DNA of 64,000 nt from Elmis aenea (taxonomy: Eukaryota > Arthropoda > Insecta > Coleoptera > Elmidae). A model generated the notes under the pieces. It worked only from the letters and a program-made list of their open reading frames with translations. It ran no database searches and was not told where the DNA came from. How positions within the stretch are numbered: position 1 is the first letter of the stretch; every line of letters begins with the position of its first letter. Positions 1 to 13,300 of the stretch are shown piece by piece. The DNA lies in assembly GCA_947652605.1 (NCBI GenBank), contig OX393577.1, positions 55,328,108 to 55,392,107 of the forward strand, written 5' to 3'. The translations under genes and the position numbers were made by a program.

Positions 1-3000
1 AAAATAGGATGGAATGTTCCATATGAATTTAATCAAGCAGATTTTGGTGCTTGCGTTCAATTTATACAAAACCATTTGGACGATATGGACCCTAAGAAAG
101 GTATATCGTGGCCAACTGTATGTTATATGTTGGGTGAAGTTCAATATGGCGGCCGTGTCACCGATGATTTTGATAAACGATTGCTAACCACATTTACACA
201 GGTATTTATTTACATTTTAAATGTACGAAAAAGTTGTGTATTTTAAAATATCATTTTGCTAAGAGCTTGTTAATAGTTTTGTTGGTATTTGGTATTGAAA
301 AAGTTGCACACACTCAAAAATTGAGCTTTTAATTATACACTTTTATCACTGTAAAAAATATTTTTTAAATTAATTTTTCATCTTATATTTATAACATGTT
401 AGAAAATCTACTAATTGATTTTGACAAATTTTTATTTTCACATTACAGGTTTGGTTTTGTGATGTACTGCTTCGTCCAGGATTTGAGTTTTATAAAAATT
501 ATAAAGTACCTCAAACAAGAAACTTACAAGGATACGTTGATTATATAAATGGTTTACCACCTACAGATACTCCTGAGGTTTTTGGTTTACATGCAAATGC
601 TGATATTACCTATCAAATAAATACTGCTAAAGGTAATTTTATTATCAGTTTCACAATTACAATTTCAACTTGATCCACAACATTATGCTGTTATTTTAAA
701 CATCTAAATTTTTATTTCATTCTAAAATTTCTTTGTTCTAAAAATACAGGGTGTTGCATGACGTAACGGTCAAACTTAAGGAGCATGTTCCTTGAGTCAA
801 TTTAAGCAAAAAATGTTATATAAACCATACTCCAAAACTCGATGGTTATCGAGTTATAGACCTTTAAAGTTTATAAAAAAAAGGTCAATTTTAACAGAAA
901 AAAGTATGAAATACCACTTTTATCTTCTAAAATATTGATTTAATAACAAAATGTTTTGTATAAAAGATGCATCCCTAACTTTTTTGCGCTTTATGGTGTA
1001 CTCGATTTTGTTTTGTTTTTTACAGTTTATTTGCTATGGCAACCAAACCCAGTTATTTTATATAGAACACCCTGTGTATTATTACATTTTTGGATTCCTC
1101 TTTAAATATACTTTATAAAATGTGAAAGGTCATATACACCTAAAATTAACCGTTTTCAAGTATTTAAGAATTCAACGAATTCGATTAAAAAAAGTAACAA
1201 ATTTCCTGTATTAAATTTTTAAATATTACAAATGGTGAACAAAGTTATAGGAAGCATAACTTTAACTTCCAAACGAATTTCGGTTGTCACCACACATTTC
1301 TTAAATATCCTAAATTTTTGAAATTACTACATCGCTCAAAATTTTCAAAAACAAGTGAATTACTCAAAAAACGGTTAATTTTAGGCCTACATGACCTTTC
1401 ACATTTTATAAAGTACAATTATTAAAGAGGAATCCAAAAATGTAATAATATACAGGGTGTTCTATTTAAAATAACTAGGTTGGTTGCCATAGCAAATAAA
1501 CCGTAAAAAACAAAACAAAATCGAGTATACCACAAAGCGCAAAAAAGATTGCGATGCATCTTTTATGAAAAACATTTTGTTATTAAATCAATATTTTAGA
1601 AGATAAAAGCGGTATTTCATACTTTTTTATGTTAAAATTGGCCTTTTTTTTATATAACTCGATAACCAGCGAGTTTTGGACTATGGTTTATACAACAGTT
1701 TTTGCTTAAATTGACTCAAGGAACATGCTCCTTAAGTTTGGCCATTATGTCATGCAACACCCTGTATAAACATTTCTGTTGAAATTGTACAATCTCAATA
1801 ATCAAAATTCTAAACTAAAATTCTGAAATTTTTGAAAATCCATTTAGTAGTTGCAAAGATAAAGTCGAAACTGTGATGATTTTCAAACCCATTCTATTCT
1901 ATCCATTAAAAATGTATCTATTAAAATAAAATAAAAAAAGTGTAGTTTTTCATTATGGACTATGTAACATCATTTTAAAATGTATTTGTTAATTTAAGAC
2001 ATTTTAAAATATACAATAAATACCTATGATACTTGAAAGGCAATGTATGCTGTAAATGTTAACATAAAGTGACCGAGCCCTTCCTATATTCAATATTTTT
2101 TAAGGTATATTGGATACAATATTAAATGTCCAGCCAAAGGAGGGAGGCAGTCAAGGCGGGGAAACGCGAGAAAGTATTGTATATTGCTTAGCAGAGGATA
2201 TGTTGGAAAAATTACCTAGTCAGTACAACAGTTTTGAAGTCAAAGAAGCCCTACAACGAATGGGTGCACTGTTGCCTATGAATATATTTTTAAGGCAAGA
2301 AATCGACAGGATACAAAGGGTCATTAAAGAGGTATGACATAACAGTATAATGTATGAAACAGATTTTAATTTTAAGAAAATTAAAAATTTAGATGATAAG
2401 ATCAAACAAATTTTCTTAGTTGAATTTTATTATGCCTTGATTCAACAGTTGGAAAGAATTACAGGTGGGCAATATATTGGTAAATATCTATTTAATATTA
2501 ATTGATAACAGAAGATATTGTATATCAAGTATGATAAATTTTATTGCATTCATATCATTTCCAAAATTTTATATCGCCCAACCCCCGATAAAAAATATGC
2601 ATTTTTTGTAAATACAGGGTGTTTTGTAAAAAATGTGAAAAAAATCGGGAGGTGATTCTTTATCGAAAATTAAAGGGGGTCTTTTATATAATTTTTTTTT
2701 CTTGGACATCTCATTTCGGAGTTGGACCCCCCTAAAGGGGAGCGGTAAAATTAGCTCTTTTTTTCCCTCAAATTTGTTCATATTGGGTAGAATTGACGGG
2801 TGTAATTCATTTTGACGTTTACGCGGCAACAATACTAAACGCCCACCAATTCTACACAAATATGAACATAAACAAACCATGGAAACCACCAAAATGAATC
2901 GTTTTATATTGGAATATTTGATGGTTCATGTTCACTTATATTATTATTTACTCAAACAAGGTTTTACGAGAAAAGTTAAGAAATAAAAAAAGTTTTTAAA

Positions 3001-5742
3001 TAAATCGAGCTTTCAAAAACAAATTTTTAAATAAAAAAAATTTAACCCACCAAAAAGTTTTGTTTAAAAAACCAGCAGGGGTCGCACTTTTTGGCCCCTG
3101 TGAAGGTGGGAGATGATAGAAAATATTACTATGGGAAACCTTTCAATAAGTATAAAACATCTACCAAATATCATTCTCCTACATTTATCCAAATTTGAGA
3201 AGTAAAATAAAAACCTAATTTTACCGCTTCCCTTTAGGGGGGTCTAACCCCGGGAGGAGACGTTTAAGGAAAAAAAATTATAAGAAAGGCCCCCTTAATT
3301 TTCGATAAGGAATCACCTCTCGATTTTTTTCGCATTTTTCACGAAACACCCTGTATATCTCTATCATTTTGAATTTACAAAAGCATTAACAAGGCCAGCA
3401 AAGGGGTAACCTGTAAAGCGTAAATGTTTCTATTGAAGAATGCTGCTCAATGATCCATTTGTTTTTAATTCATGGCACCCTAGATACGGACAAAAAAGTA
3501 TATTAGCAAATTTTTTAATTTTTGAGTAACTTCAGTGAAATCTTTAACTAAAAACTTATACAACTTACTTTAATAATCAATTTTAATTTAAAACAAAATA
3601 TTGACAGTTATGCAAACTAGTATATTTTTAGAAGAAGAAAAAATATGAGTATTAAAATGCAACTTTGATGTTAAACTCAGAATCTAAACAATGTTAAAAC
3701 AAATGAATGTCATTATATATTACTATGTAAAAATATCTAAAACTTTTTCCTATGCAAGTATTTTTTATTTAATAACAGCAATAAAAATACTGCTTATTTC
3801 ATTTCCGTGTCTAACATGCCATGGATTATTTTTTTAAATCAGGAGCGTCGCTTAGTAGCATTCTGAAATAGAAACATTTTTTCTAATTTAACTGACTTTG
3901 TATCCTTTCGTTCATGAGATCACAATCGTAGCCTTGTATGTGATGAATTAAACAAATTGTTTTATTCCAACAGGTCTACACTACATTGTGTGATTTAAAG
4001 TTGGCAATTGATGGAACAATAGTGATGAGTCAAGGACTACGAACTGCCTTAGATGCTATGTATGATGCAAGAATTCCTGAGCGGTGGCAAAAAGTAACAT
4101 ATTAATAAAAAATTTATATAATCAGCTTATTGTCTTTTGTGGTTAAGGTCTCATGGGAGTCTGCAACGTTGGGATTTTGGTACACAGAATTACTTGAACG
4201 TGACGCTCAATTTCGTAATTGGTGTAATAATGGAAAGCCGAATGTGTTTTGGATGACAGGATTCTTTAATCCCCAAGGATTTTTAACAGCCATGAGACAA
4301 GTATGACCATTGATTTAAATAGTAGTTCTTTAATTGCTGATACGATAAAAAGCACTATCGAGAACATTTCTTTGCTAAGATTGTACCTTAACCCATATGG
4401 GCACCATTTTCAGAGATGGTTACCAATTCAATTATTTCATTTCTCAAATACGTTAAGATTTGAAATATATTTTTGTGTAAAATGCAATATAAAAGCAGCC
4501 CGAGTCCACTCACTTTTAAACTGTCATCTTAACATTTAACACGTCTTTTTATTCTAATTACAAACTTTAAATTAAGAAAATTACAACCACATGACTAAGA
4601 AATAAAGGTACCAGTATTGACCGAAACCTAATTTTAAAGTGGGAATCATTATTTGCTCAGATATTTTTTATTGAATTATTTCTTTTTTTTTTACAGTTGA
4701 AAAATCATTAAAAACACAAAACAAATGCCATCTATTCTAGTAAATATTTAGTATAGCATGTATAAAAAAAGTTAAGTGTTATATTTTGGTAAAGGTGTAT
4801 TGCCATGACAAAAGTGGTACCACCAGTTTATCAGATATATTAAATAATCACATGCACAAAAATTTACATTTTTGTTTAAGAAACTTGTGATGTATTTTTT
4901 GCTTTTATCAAATTCATTGAATTTTTATTCAATGATCAAATTAATTATCTAAGCGTTTTTCAAAACCTCTGAATAGCACCACGTTCCATCTCTTATATAA
5001 TACGAGATCCTTATAGTGTCCCAAATTAAACTATCTCTAGTACAGCAATTCTTAAACTTGGAAGATTTTAATGGGGGTCGCGAAGAATTTATAAAACGAT
5101 TTTACTTTTTAAAATACTTATTGAAATCTTTAAAAAATATATTTTTTGCACCTTATTTTAATCGAATCATCGGAGAAATATCTTCTTAAATAAATCATAA
5201 TATTTTTGTTACTACAAACTAGGGGGCCACGAAAATATTTTAGGATATTTAGGGGGCCGCAACTACTAAAAGTTTAAGAACCACTGCTCTAGTACATTTT
5301 AATGGAATTTTTTTTCTGTTTTAAAAAGTGTAGAACATGTCGATTAATTTTTTAGGATGTCACCAGAGCTCACAAGGGCTGGGCGTTAGATTCGGTTGTT
5401 CTTCAAAATCTTATAACACGCTACAATAAAGAAGATTTAAAAGAAGGTCCAGCAGAAGGTGTTTATGTCCACGGATTATTCTTGGAAGGTGCTAGTCTCG
5501 ACAGAAGATCAGGAAAATTGCTTGAAAGCAAACCCAAAGTTTTGTATGAACAAATGCCTGTAATTTACATTTACGCTATCAACACAACAGCTGGTAAAGA
5601 TCCAAAATTATACGAATGCCCTATATACAGGAAACCACAGCGAACTGATCAAAAATATGTTGGATCTATAGATTTCGAAACTGATCACAATCCAAGACAC
5701 TGGACGCTGCGTGGAGTAGCACTTCTGTGTGATATTAAATAA
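1..5742 (+). CDS. Axonemal dynein heavy chain, C-terminal part (DNAH5/DNAH8 type), 5' truncated by the window
   Basis: Motor subunit of ciliary/flagellar outer dynein arms; this is the C-terminal end of the heavy chain (AAA5/AAA6 region and C-terminal domain). Six exons join in frame: 1-201, 449-632, 2105-2331, 3974-4093, 4148-4300, 5356-5742, giving 423 codons with the window starting exactly on a codon. Recognisable family motifs are [13 protein letters not shown] in the first exon, [15 protein letters not shown] in the third, and the C-terminal stretch [17 protein letters not shown] followed by [13 protein letters not shown]. All junctions are GT-AG. This motif set is closest, from memory, to the DNAH5/DNAH8 class rather than DNAH9/11/17; the exact orthologue needs the missing N-terminus. 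Introns 2 and 3 each hold a palindromic transposon and intron 5 holds a hAT MITE. In insects such genes are expressed mainly in sperm and chordotonal neurons. Confidence 0.93.
747..1764. mobile_element. Palindromic TA-TSD foldback element in dynein intron 2
   Basis: Ends read CAGGGTGTTGCATGACG and its inverted complement, flanked by TA on both sides (745-746, 1765-1766). The two arms are near mirror images for about 500 bp each and meet around 1255. Each arm has a second, inward CACCCTGT box (about 1068 and 1453), so an arm looks like a short element followed by an inner module starting with ATTTTTGGATTCCTCTTTAAA. No coding capacity was seen. Confidence 0.85.
2615..3353. mobile_element. Palindromic TA-TSD foldback element in dynein intron 3
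   Basis: Ends are CAGGGTGTTTTGT and ACGAAACACCCTG with flanking TA at 2613-2614 and 3354-3355. Inverted arms contain a GATAAAGAATCACCTCCCGA-like segment and a GGGG-rich stretch at both about 2725 and 3235. The rest of intron 3 (3360-3973) is AT-rich with no recognised feature. Confidence 0.82.
5043..5286. mobile_element. hAT-type MITE in dynein intron 5
   Basis: The 244-bp element has terminal inverted repeats CAGCAATTCTTAAACTT and CAGTGGTTCTTAAACTT (on the reverse strand) and a perfect 8-bp duplication CTCTAGTA at 5035-5042 and 5287-5294. Eight-bp duplications with CAG-starting ends are typical of hAT elements. It has no coding capacity. Confidence 0.85.
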
Positions 5743-6467
5743 ATTGTATTATTAAAATTAAAAATGAAAGTTTTGCACTTGTTGAATCAATTTATTGTAC
5801 ATACATGCATAAATATAATTAAATTGGAGCGAGTTTGTTTTTTATTGTTTCATCGCTACAATAGATTACAGAATTCCACTGCTATATGGGGTGAAAGTCC
5901 ATAAGTTTTCACTTCAGTAGTCCTGATAATTAACCAGATGTATTACCATGTGAATTTGAAATAAATAATGAATTAAAAACAGTTTTACAATGTTTCTTTA
6001 AATTTTTTTGTTTTATGCCATTTGTCACAAAGTATATGATAGAAAATTAAATGATGTAGGTAATGCAATGACAAAACTACTGTCATTTTTGACTTATTTG
6101 TGTCAAACCATTAAAAGTACAAAAATGTAAAAAGCTTATCATTTCAGATATTTTAATCCAGGTTAGCAGAAGTATTACAATAAATTATTAATTATTCAGC
6201 ACGCTCAAAGATTTAAATGTTGTTACAAGAAGGAACAACATACTGCTTAGTATAAACGCTATAAAATGAAAAAAGTATGTTTCATAATAAACTAACGAAC
6301 AATAAAACCTTAATAAATTATTAATACATCTTTATTACGGGCACTAAATAATAAAAGCAAAAGTTATTTGTTTTTATAAAGCTAAAATAGTTCAGTTAAT
6401 TATAAAAGTCCTTTAGTAGCACACTTTCAAGAAACAAACAAAACTTATTTTTAGAGTATTATCAACT
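5743..6467. other. Convergent intergenic region between dynein and prefoldin 6
   Basis: AT-rich 3'-flanking DNA shared by two convergent genes. AATAAA-like signals sit at the dynein stop (about 5737) and again near 5960 on the plus strand. No further gene or repeat was recognised. Confidence 0.5.
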
Positions 6468-6903
6468 TTATGCCTTTATTGCAGCTTTTACTTGTGCCTG
6501 TTGAAACTGTTGCTGTAACTTTAATAATGTTTCACGATGTGAATCCTGCTTCTTCTCAAGTGATGAAATCACATCATCAAGTCGTTTAACTTCTTTACCA
6601 ATAAAATCCATGCGTTTTGATACATTTTGTTTAGCTTCCACAAGATCTGTTTTTATTAAGACTGGTCCTATTGACTTATACACTACTGCTTCGTTATTTA
6701 AAAGGTTCAATTCACTTTTAACAACTTGATTTTCATTTAATTGAGCGTCTAGTTGCTGTCTCGTGGCGACAGCTTTTTGGAATTCTGAAAATAAATTTGT
6801 GTAAAAGTGAGGTTATTATTTGAATACATTAGAATGACTAACCTTTTTGAACTGATTTAAAGCTATCCAGTTCGGTTTGTAATTTTCGTTGAATATCTTC
6901 CAT
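6468..6903 (-). CDS. Pfdn6: Prefoldin subunit 6 (beta-type prefoldin)
   Basis: Subunit of the hexameric prefoldin co-chaperone, which passes unfolded actin and tubulin to the CCT chaperonin in the cytosol. Two exons on the minus strand, 6843-6903 and 6468-6784, join at a GT-AG intron into a 125-residue protein, the usual length for the family. It starts MEDIQRKLQTEL and has the antiparallel coiled-coil organisation of beta prefoldins: an N-terminal helix rich in Gln/Lys/Leu, a short hairpin around VVYKSIGPVLIK (typical of subunit 6), then a C-terminal helix of the EKKQDSHRETLLKLQQQFQQ type ending in a Lys/Ala tail. It lies head-to-head with SMC4, 459 bp apart. Confidence 0.93.
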
Positions 6904-7362
6904 CTTTTTTGATATATTATTTAATATTTACCTAGTTAATAAATTAAAAACAAAAAAATACCGTAAAAGGCGATCTTATTACTTTCGCTTGAAGTTAGCT
7001 TTATCAATGACAAGCACAGAACATACCGAACATACACAAAGATGACAAGACGTGTGTTCTGTGACAAGGACAAACCCAGTAAACTGAACTGTTTTTCTTT
7101 GTAGTGGCACCAACGACAGTTACAAACCGACAGTTGGTACACATTTTAAACACTCAAACAACACTCAAATACCCAACGTTTTTATTTTTGCATTGCCTTT
7201 ATAATTTTGTTTAAGCATTCAAGGCTTAAACCACTTTTTTTTTTATCAAAGATGTATTTTTAAGAAATAACATTGTGTGTAAAACGAACTCTTAAGTTTA
7301 AAATAAAGTGGTTAAATTTGTGTGAATTAATACTAACCCTATTTTTTAACGTACATTAAAAA
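6904..7362. promoter_or_regulatory. Shared divergent promoter region, prefoldin 6 / SMC4
   Basis: The 459 bp between the two start codons must hold both promoters and 5' UTRs. No clear TATA box is seen at a fixed position; the part around 7010-7130 is less AT-rich than its surroundings. Assignment as a bidirectional promoter is inferred from gene orientation only. Confidence 0.45.
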
Positions 7363-10300
7363 ATGGGTAGCAAAAAGGCAGAAAAGCGTAAACATAGTGA
7401 TGATGAACAGAACGACGAAGATGAAGGAGAAAATATGGATTTTTCTGATGAAGAAGGTGGGATTCGAGTGGATGGAATTTTTATACCACCTCCTCCGAAA
7501 CCTTATTGCAGTGTAGACACAAAGGGACCTAGATTAATAATTACAAAAATTAGAAACGAATTTTTTAAAAGTTATGCAGATGAGCAAGTTTTAGGACCAT
7601 TTCATAAAGTAAGTGACATCAATTATTAAACATTGGTAATACTAAATAACTTTTGTAGTGTTTCAATGCCATTGTTGGTCCCAACGGCAGTGGTAAAAGC
7701 AACGTCATTGATTCCATGTTATTTGTTTTTGGATATCGAGCTTCTAAAATCCGTTCCAAAAAAATATCAGTATTAATACATAATTCTGACCAATATCGTA
7801 ATGTGCAATCATGTACGGTATCCGTTCATTTTGCATTAATAGAAGATAGAGTAAGTTATTGATTTGTTTTACAAAGTAACGGTGGTTTTTGTAAAAGTGC
7901 AAAAAATAATTTTAGGAAGGTGATAACTATGACATTGTACCTGGTAGTGAATTTGTAGTTGCACGCACTGCTCATAAAGATAATTCATCATTTTATCAAC
8001 TTAATGGTAAACGAGTACAATTTAAGGAAGTAGCATTACTTCTCCGTAAACATGGTGTCGATTTGGATCACAACCGATTTCTAATTTTGCAGGTAATTAG
8101 TGTTGAAACTGTTGTTTATTTGTACATTCATTGAATCTTCAACTTTAGGGAGAAGTAGAACAAATTTCTATGATGAAATGCAAAGCAACAAATGAACATG
8201 AAACTGGTATGTTAGAATACTTAGAAGATATTATCGGAACGTCCAGATTCAAGGTAGGTAACCAAAAACATTAAGACAGGAAACATAAGCGTTTAAAAAC
8301 TCTTTTATTTGTGTTAGACCCCATTGATCCAATTAATGGATCGTCTGGAAATATTAACGGAACAGAGATCTGAAAAGCTTAACAGAGTTAAGTTAGTTCA
8401 CAAAGAGCTGGAGGAATTACGTGCTCCCATGGAGGAAGCACTTGGTTTCTTGAAACTGGAAAATGCAGTAGCGAGAAATAAAAATATCTTGTATCAAATA
8501 CATGTGTAAGTTCTCCACCTCGTTTGATTTTCACTTACAGCATCTTGAAGAGTTTTGAACTAAAAACTTTAAATTTTGCCTGAAGTGTTCTTAAAACACC
8601 CAACAAACAGGATCCAATCTTTTAGATTTAAACAGTTTTTGAAGTGGTGTGCTTGTTAAAATTTTGAATTAAATGTTTATAGAATGAAAAATATACTTTA
8701 TTGCTAGGTGCTTCTCTTGTGGTGCAATTTAAAAAAAATTTAAAACATTTTTGGAAAATAATGTTGAATTATATTTTGACTTCAGGCATGACTTGGAAGA
8801 TAAAGTGAAACAAGCAGATGAACAAAAGCAAGAAGTAGCTGCAGCCCAAAAAGAATTGGCAGATCAATTGGCTGCTATCGTTAAGGATAAAATGGAAAAA
8901 GACAACATATTAAAAGAAGCATCCAAGTAAAATTAAATTAATATTTATAATTAATTCTGACCGTAAACCCTTTAAAATAAAATCAACGTTACTGCCTCAT
9001 AAATTAATTTTTCTTAACTACAGTAAAAAATGAATTTTCAGCCATGTTTTAAATCCATTCAAAATATATTGCCGTGCTTTATGATGACTGATAGTTTTAA
9101 TTTGTATCTCTAAATTTCTAATGAATATACAGGCTGTCCCAGATTACATTTCCAGCATGGGGATCTCGCTTATTATAAGAGATGCAGGTTTGTTTAATTT
9201 AGATGAACTATTCCTTAGTATGAGAGGAGCCACAATCAATTTTTAAAAGTACAAAATTTGTCGTGCTTCAGATGTTATAGCAAAAAATATGAAAATGTCC
9301 AATTTATTTTTTCTCTTATAACTTTTTTGTCTTAATCGTTAGAACAATTTTATTTGTACTTTCTTGAGGTACTTTTTAGTGGAGAATGTAACTGTTATTT
9401 TAGATTTTTTTTAACACCTACCATTTTGGAGATATTACCCCTAATTTGATTTTTTTATGGGCCACGAAGTTGGCTATGAAATAGTTAAATGTGCTTTTTT
9501 TTCTCTTTTAAATGAGATATTACTTGCTATATATATTTTTATAAATAAATCACAAAATGAAGAAAAATCAAGCTACCCATGAAAATAAAAACAAAAAACA
9601 ACTAATTAAATGTCAAATGACAGTTACTATTTGTGCGGTATCATTTATTAGAATTTTATAGTATTGTTGTGTAATTCGATAGTCTTTGTAGTAAATTTGT
9701 TACTCCTATAATATAATTATGGGCACATTTACAACTAATTAAAAATTTTAAATGTTGAAATGCTACATTCTTTGCAACAAAAACTGTGTAAAATAGATAA
9801 TTCTAATTAATTATTGATTTGTTTTGGATTTTTGGTTGGTTTCTCGAAAAAACCATATTCTCTTAAATTTATTTCCTTTCTGTAATTACGCACCCTTGGT
9901 TGCCTTTTCTCGGGATATAGCTCTAAGTATATTCGCTCAGCTTCTACACAGTTTTTATGGTAAAGAATGTAGCATCTCAACATGCCAAATTTTTCGTTAT
10001 TTTTAAATGTAGTCATCATAATAATTACCACAAAGACTATCAAATTACACAACAATAATATGAAATTCTAATAAATGATACCGCAGACAAATATCATAGT
10101 AACTGTCATTTGACATTTAATTAGTTGGTTTTTGTTTTATTTTCATAGATAGCTAGATAAGTGATGGGTAGAATACAATTTTTCTTCATTTTGTGATTTA
10201 TTTATAAAAATAGATATAGCAAGTAATATCTCATTTAAAAGAGAAAAAAAAGCACTAACTATTCCATAGCCAACCCTCCGCCCATAAGAAAAATTGAAAT

Positions 10301-13300
10301 TAGGGGTAATATCTCCAAAATGGTACATTCATTCTCCACTAAAAAGTACCTCAAGAAAGTACAAATAAAATTGTTTTAACGATTAAGACAAAAAAGTTAT
10401 GAGAGAAAAAAGAAATTGGACATTTTCATATTTTTTGCTCTAACATCTGAAGCACGAGGAATTTTGTGCTTTTAAAAATTGATTGTGCCTCCTCTCGTAC
10501 TAAGGAATAATTCATCTAATTTAAACAAACCTGTTTCTCTTATAATAAGCGAGATCCCATGCTGGAAATGTAATCTGGGACACCCTGTATAATATATTTT
10601 TTGTCTCACTGAAGATGATAAATATTTTTTTTATGTATCTCAAACTCTAGTATGTATTTTGTGTTTAGGAAATATGGTAATTTAGAAACGAAAAGGGATA
10701 CTTTAAAGGAAGCATTCGACAAAGCAAACAATAGAGACATTCAGTTGCAAGCAGATATGACTCAGTTAAATAAAACACGAAAAAAGACTAAAGAACTGCT
10801 AGCGGAAGAGCGCAAGAGACTATCAGACTTGGAAAGAGTACCTGAAAAAAATGCGAAGGTAGATATAAGTAATTACTAGCAAATTAAAACTAAACTAGTA
10901 ATAGGAAGGTACACCATAATTTAATTTCGCCCTCTTGCTTAATAAAGAGAAAGAGATTTCGTAAATTAAAAAAAAGTTCAACACAATAAAGCTTAATTTG
11001 TAGCAATATTCAGATGTTTTCCGAAATGCATAGTCAACTTGATTAAACCAAATATGTAGTTACAAAATTTAGCAATTTTTATTTTATTTAATGTCTTTTC
11101 GAGTTTTAAAAATAAAATTATCAATTTTTGAGACTAAAATAATTTCACTGCCATATAAATTGATAGTATTTACTTAGCTACAAAGAACAGTTAACATTGA
11201 AAAGAAAAAAACAAATTATGTCTATTCGTGTGCAAGTTGGACCAAATTCGAATGTTTTACGCAGGGGTTTGGAGCAGTCCAATTTTTTTATTGTTCCACT
11301 CTGGCATCCAAATGCCTGCTCCCGCTCCGCTCCAGCTTCGCTCCATTCTTCAATTGATTTTTAAAACAAGCTTTTTAACTAAATGCTTTGTTTTTAAAAA
11401 CAAAGTTTTAATTTTATCGAATATGTGGAAGTTGGTCAAAAATTGCAATATTTTACCCTAACAAAGAAGTGAAGTTAAATAAATGTTTGTAAGAACAAAT
11501 TATTGATCTTCAAAGATTGGAAAAAAGAAAAAGAAAGTAGTTCTTTTTTATATTTTACATAGCAAACTGGAGCAGTGGAGCAATCAAAATTATTTGCTCC
11601 GGGCTCCGCTCCACCTCGGGGCAAAAACCCATTGCTCCACTGCTCCGCTCCAAACCCCTGGTTTTCCGGGGTATCTCGGTTACCGCAATAGTTAGCGAGA
11701 ATTTGATACCTCTTGGACTATTTTTTTGAGAAAAAAACACCTATAGGTTTGTTCCAACAAGCAATTTGCACGGTACAGTTAACGATTTGAGTTTGCGCAG
11801 TATCAATATCGCGTTTCCAACACAAGCTCTGACAGTTCACCGTCCGGTCAGTAATCCGTTCCAACACATCTCAAATCAATTCGTGTACGGGTTTGCGGAC
11901 GATCAGAACAGTACATGGACTGAAAGACGAATTGTTGTCGGGATTTTTAGACGCTTGCGCTGTTCATAACTAACATGGCTCATGTAGCTATGCATCGCTC
12001 TCCCGACCCCTACTTAGTACTAGATTCTTAAGGTGTTTACCTTAGCGATGCGCACATTTCTATGAACCTAATAGACGCAAATGTCATTTACAGTTAGGCG
12101 AGTCGTAAAAGCGTTCCAACAACGCTTAAACTTGTTCAGTACATCTAGCAGTACATAGTTCACGCATGCGAATAACCCGGTTCATGAACTCGTAACAAAC
12201 CGATTTTAAATCGCTGTTGGAACAAACCTTATGTAATCAGATATTTTATTCACTTTCCATTTTGGCACTACAGATGAAAAATAAAATGTCATCATTTTTG
12301 AAAATTTACTATAACTTCTTCATTTATTTATATTTAAATAGAAATGTTATGACATGTATTATACAAATTTTTATACTTAAAAAATCTTTTTAGTGACCTT
12401 GACTCTCGAGATATGAAGTAAAGTTATATTTTTTTAAATAGAAACCCTAGTTGGCCATGACTATATGAAAGAGGATTTTTTTAGCTTTTCAAAAATATAT
12501 GGTTTTATACATTTGTTGCATAAAATAACCGAGATATGGCCGATTTTGTAAAAATTTTTTTATCAAAGTTTGCCATGATTTTGTAAACAAATGATGTTTG
12601 CAATTATTAAACAACTAAGCGTCATTACAAAGTAAATTCTGCAGTAACCACTACGTTTTTATCACTTACAATTTACAATGCAAACTTCTAACAAAACATA
12701 TTAAACTTTTCAAAGTGTTCAAATTTAGCCATGTTCACAATACCACAATAAACAGTTATAAAATACAAAAGAATATACGGATTTGCCTAAAAGTTAAAAA
12801 GTTTTTGGAGATGACGTTCAGTTGTTTAATAATTGCAAACATCACTTGTTTACGAAATCATGGCAAACTTTGCTAAGAAAATTTTCACATAATTAGCCAT
12901 ATCTCGGTTATTTTTTGCAACAAATAAATAAAACTATATTTTTAAAAAGTTTTTAAAAAAATCCCCTTCGTATAGCATCAGACCAGCGATCGTCAACTTT
13001 TTTTTGTAAAGTACCAAGTATACTTATTTTAATGATGCAAAGAGAATATATTTCTAAATCCAAAAGTGCATTTAGAAAATAGGGATACATTGGAATATTT
13101 TTGCGAGAAATGTGTTTAAAAATTATTTATTATTGCGTTAAGCAAGAAGTAATAAACATTTTTGTAGGATATTGTCGACTATGAGGCCAAAGAGGCCCAA
13201 CTAGGCAACAAAAAAGAAAAACTGGAAGAAGAAAAAGTGCAGTTGCTAGCAAGTTTGCGTGACGAAACAAAGGAACTGCAAGAACAGAAAGAAGTTATTC

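Noticed and set aside
2332..3973. Open frames in dynein intron 3, including a 107-codon minus-strand frame.
   Set aside because: They lie within a palindromic transposon and have no motif; the dynein frame continues correctly across the intron.
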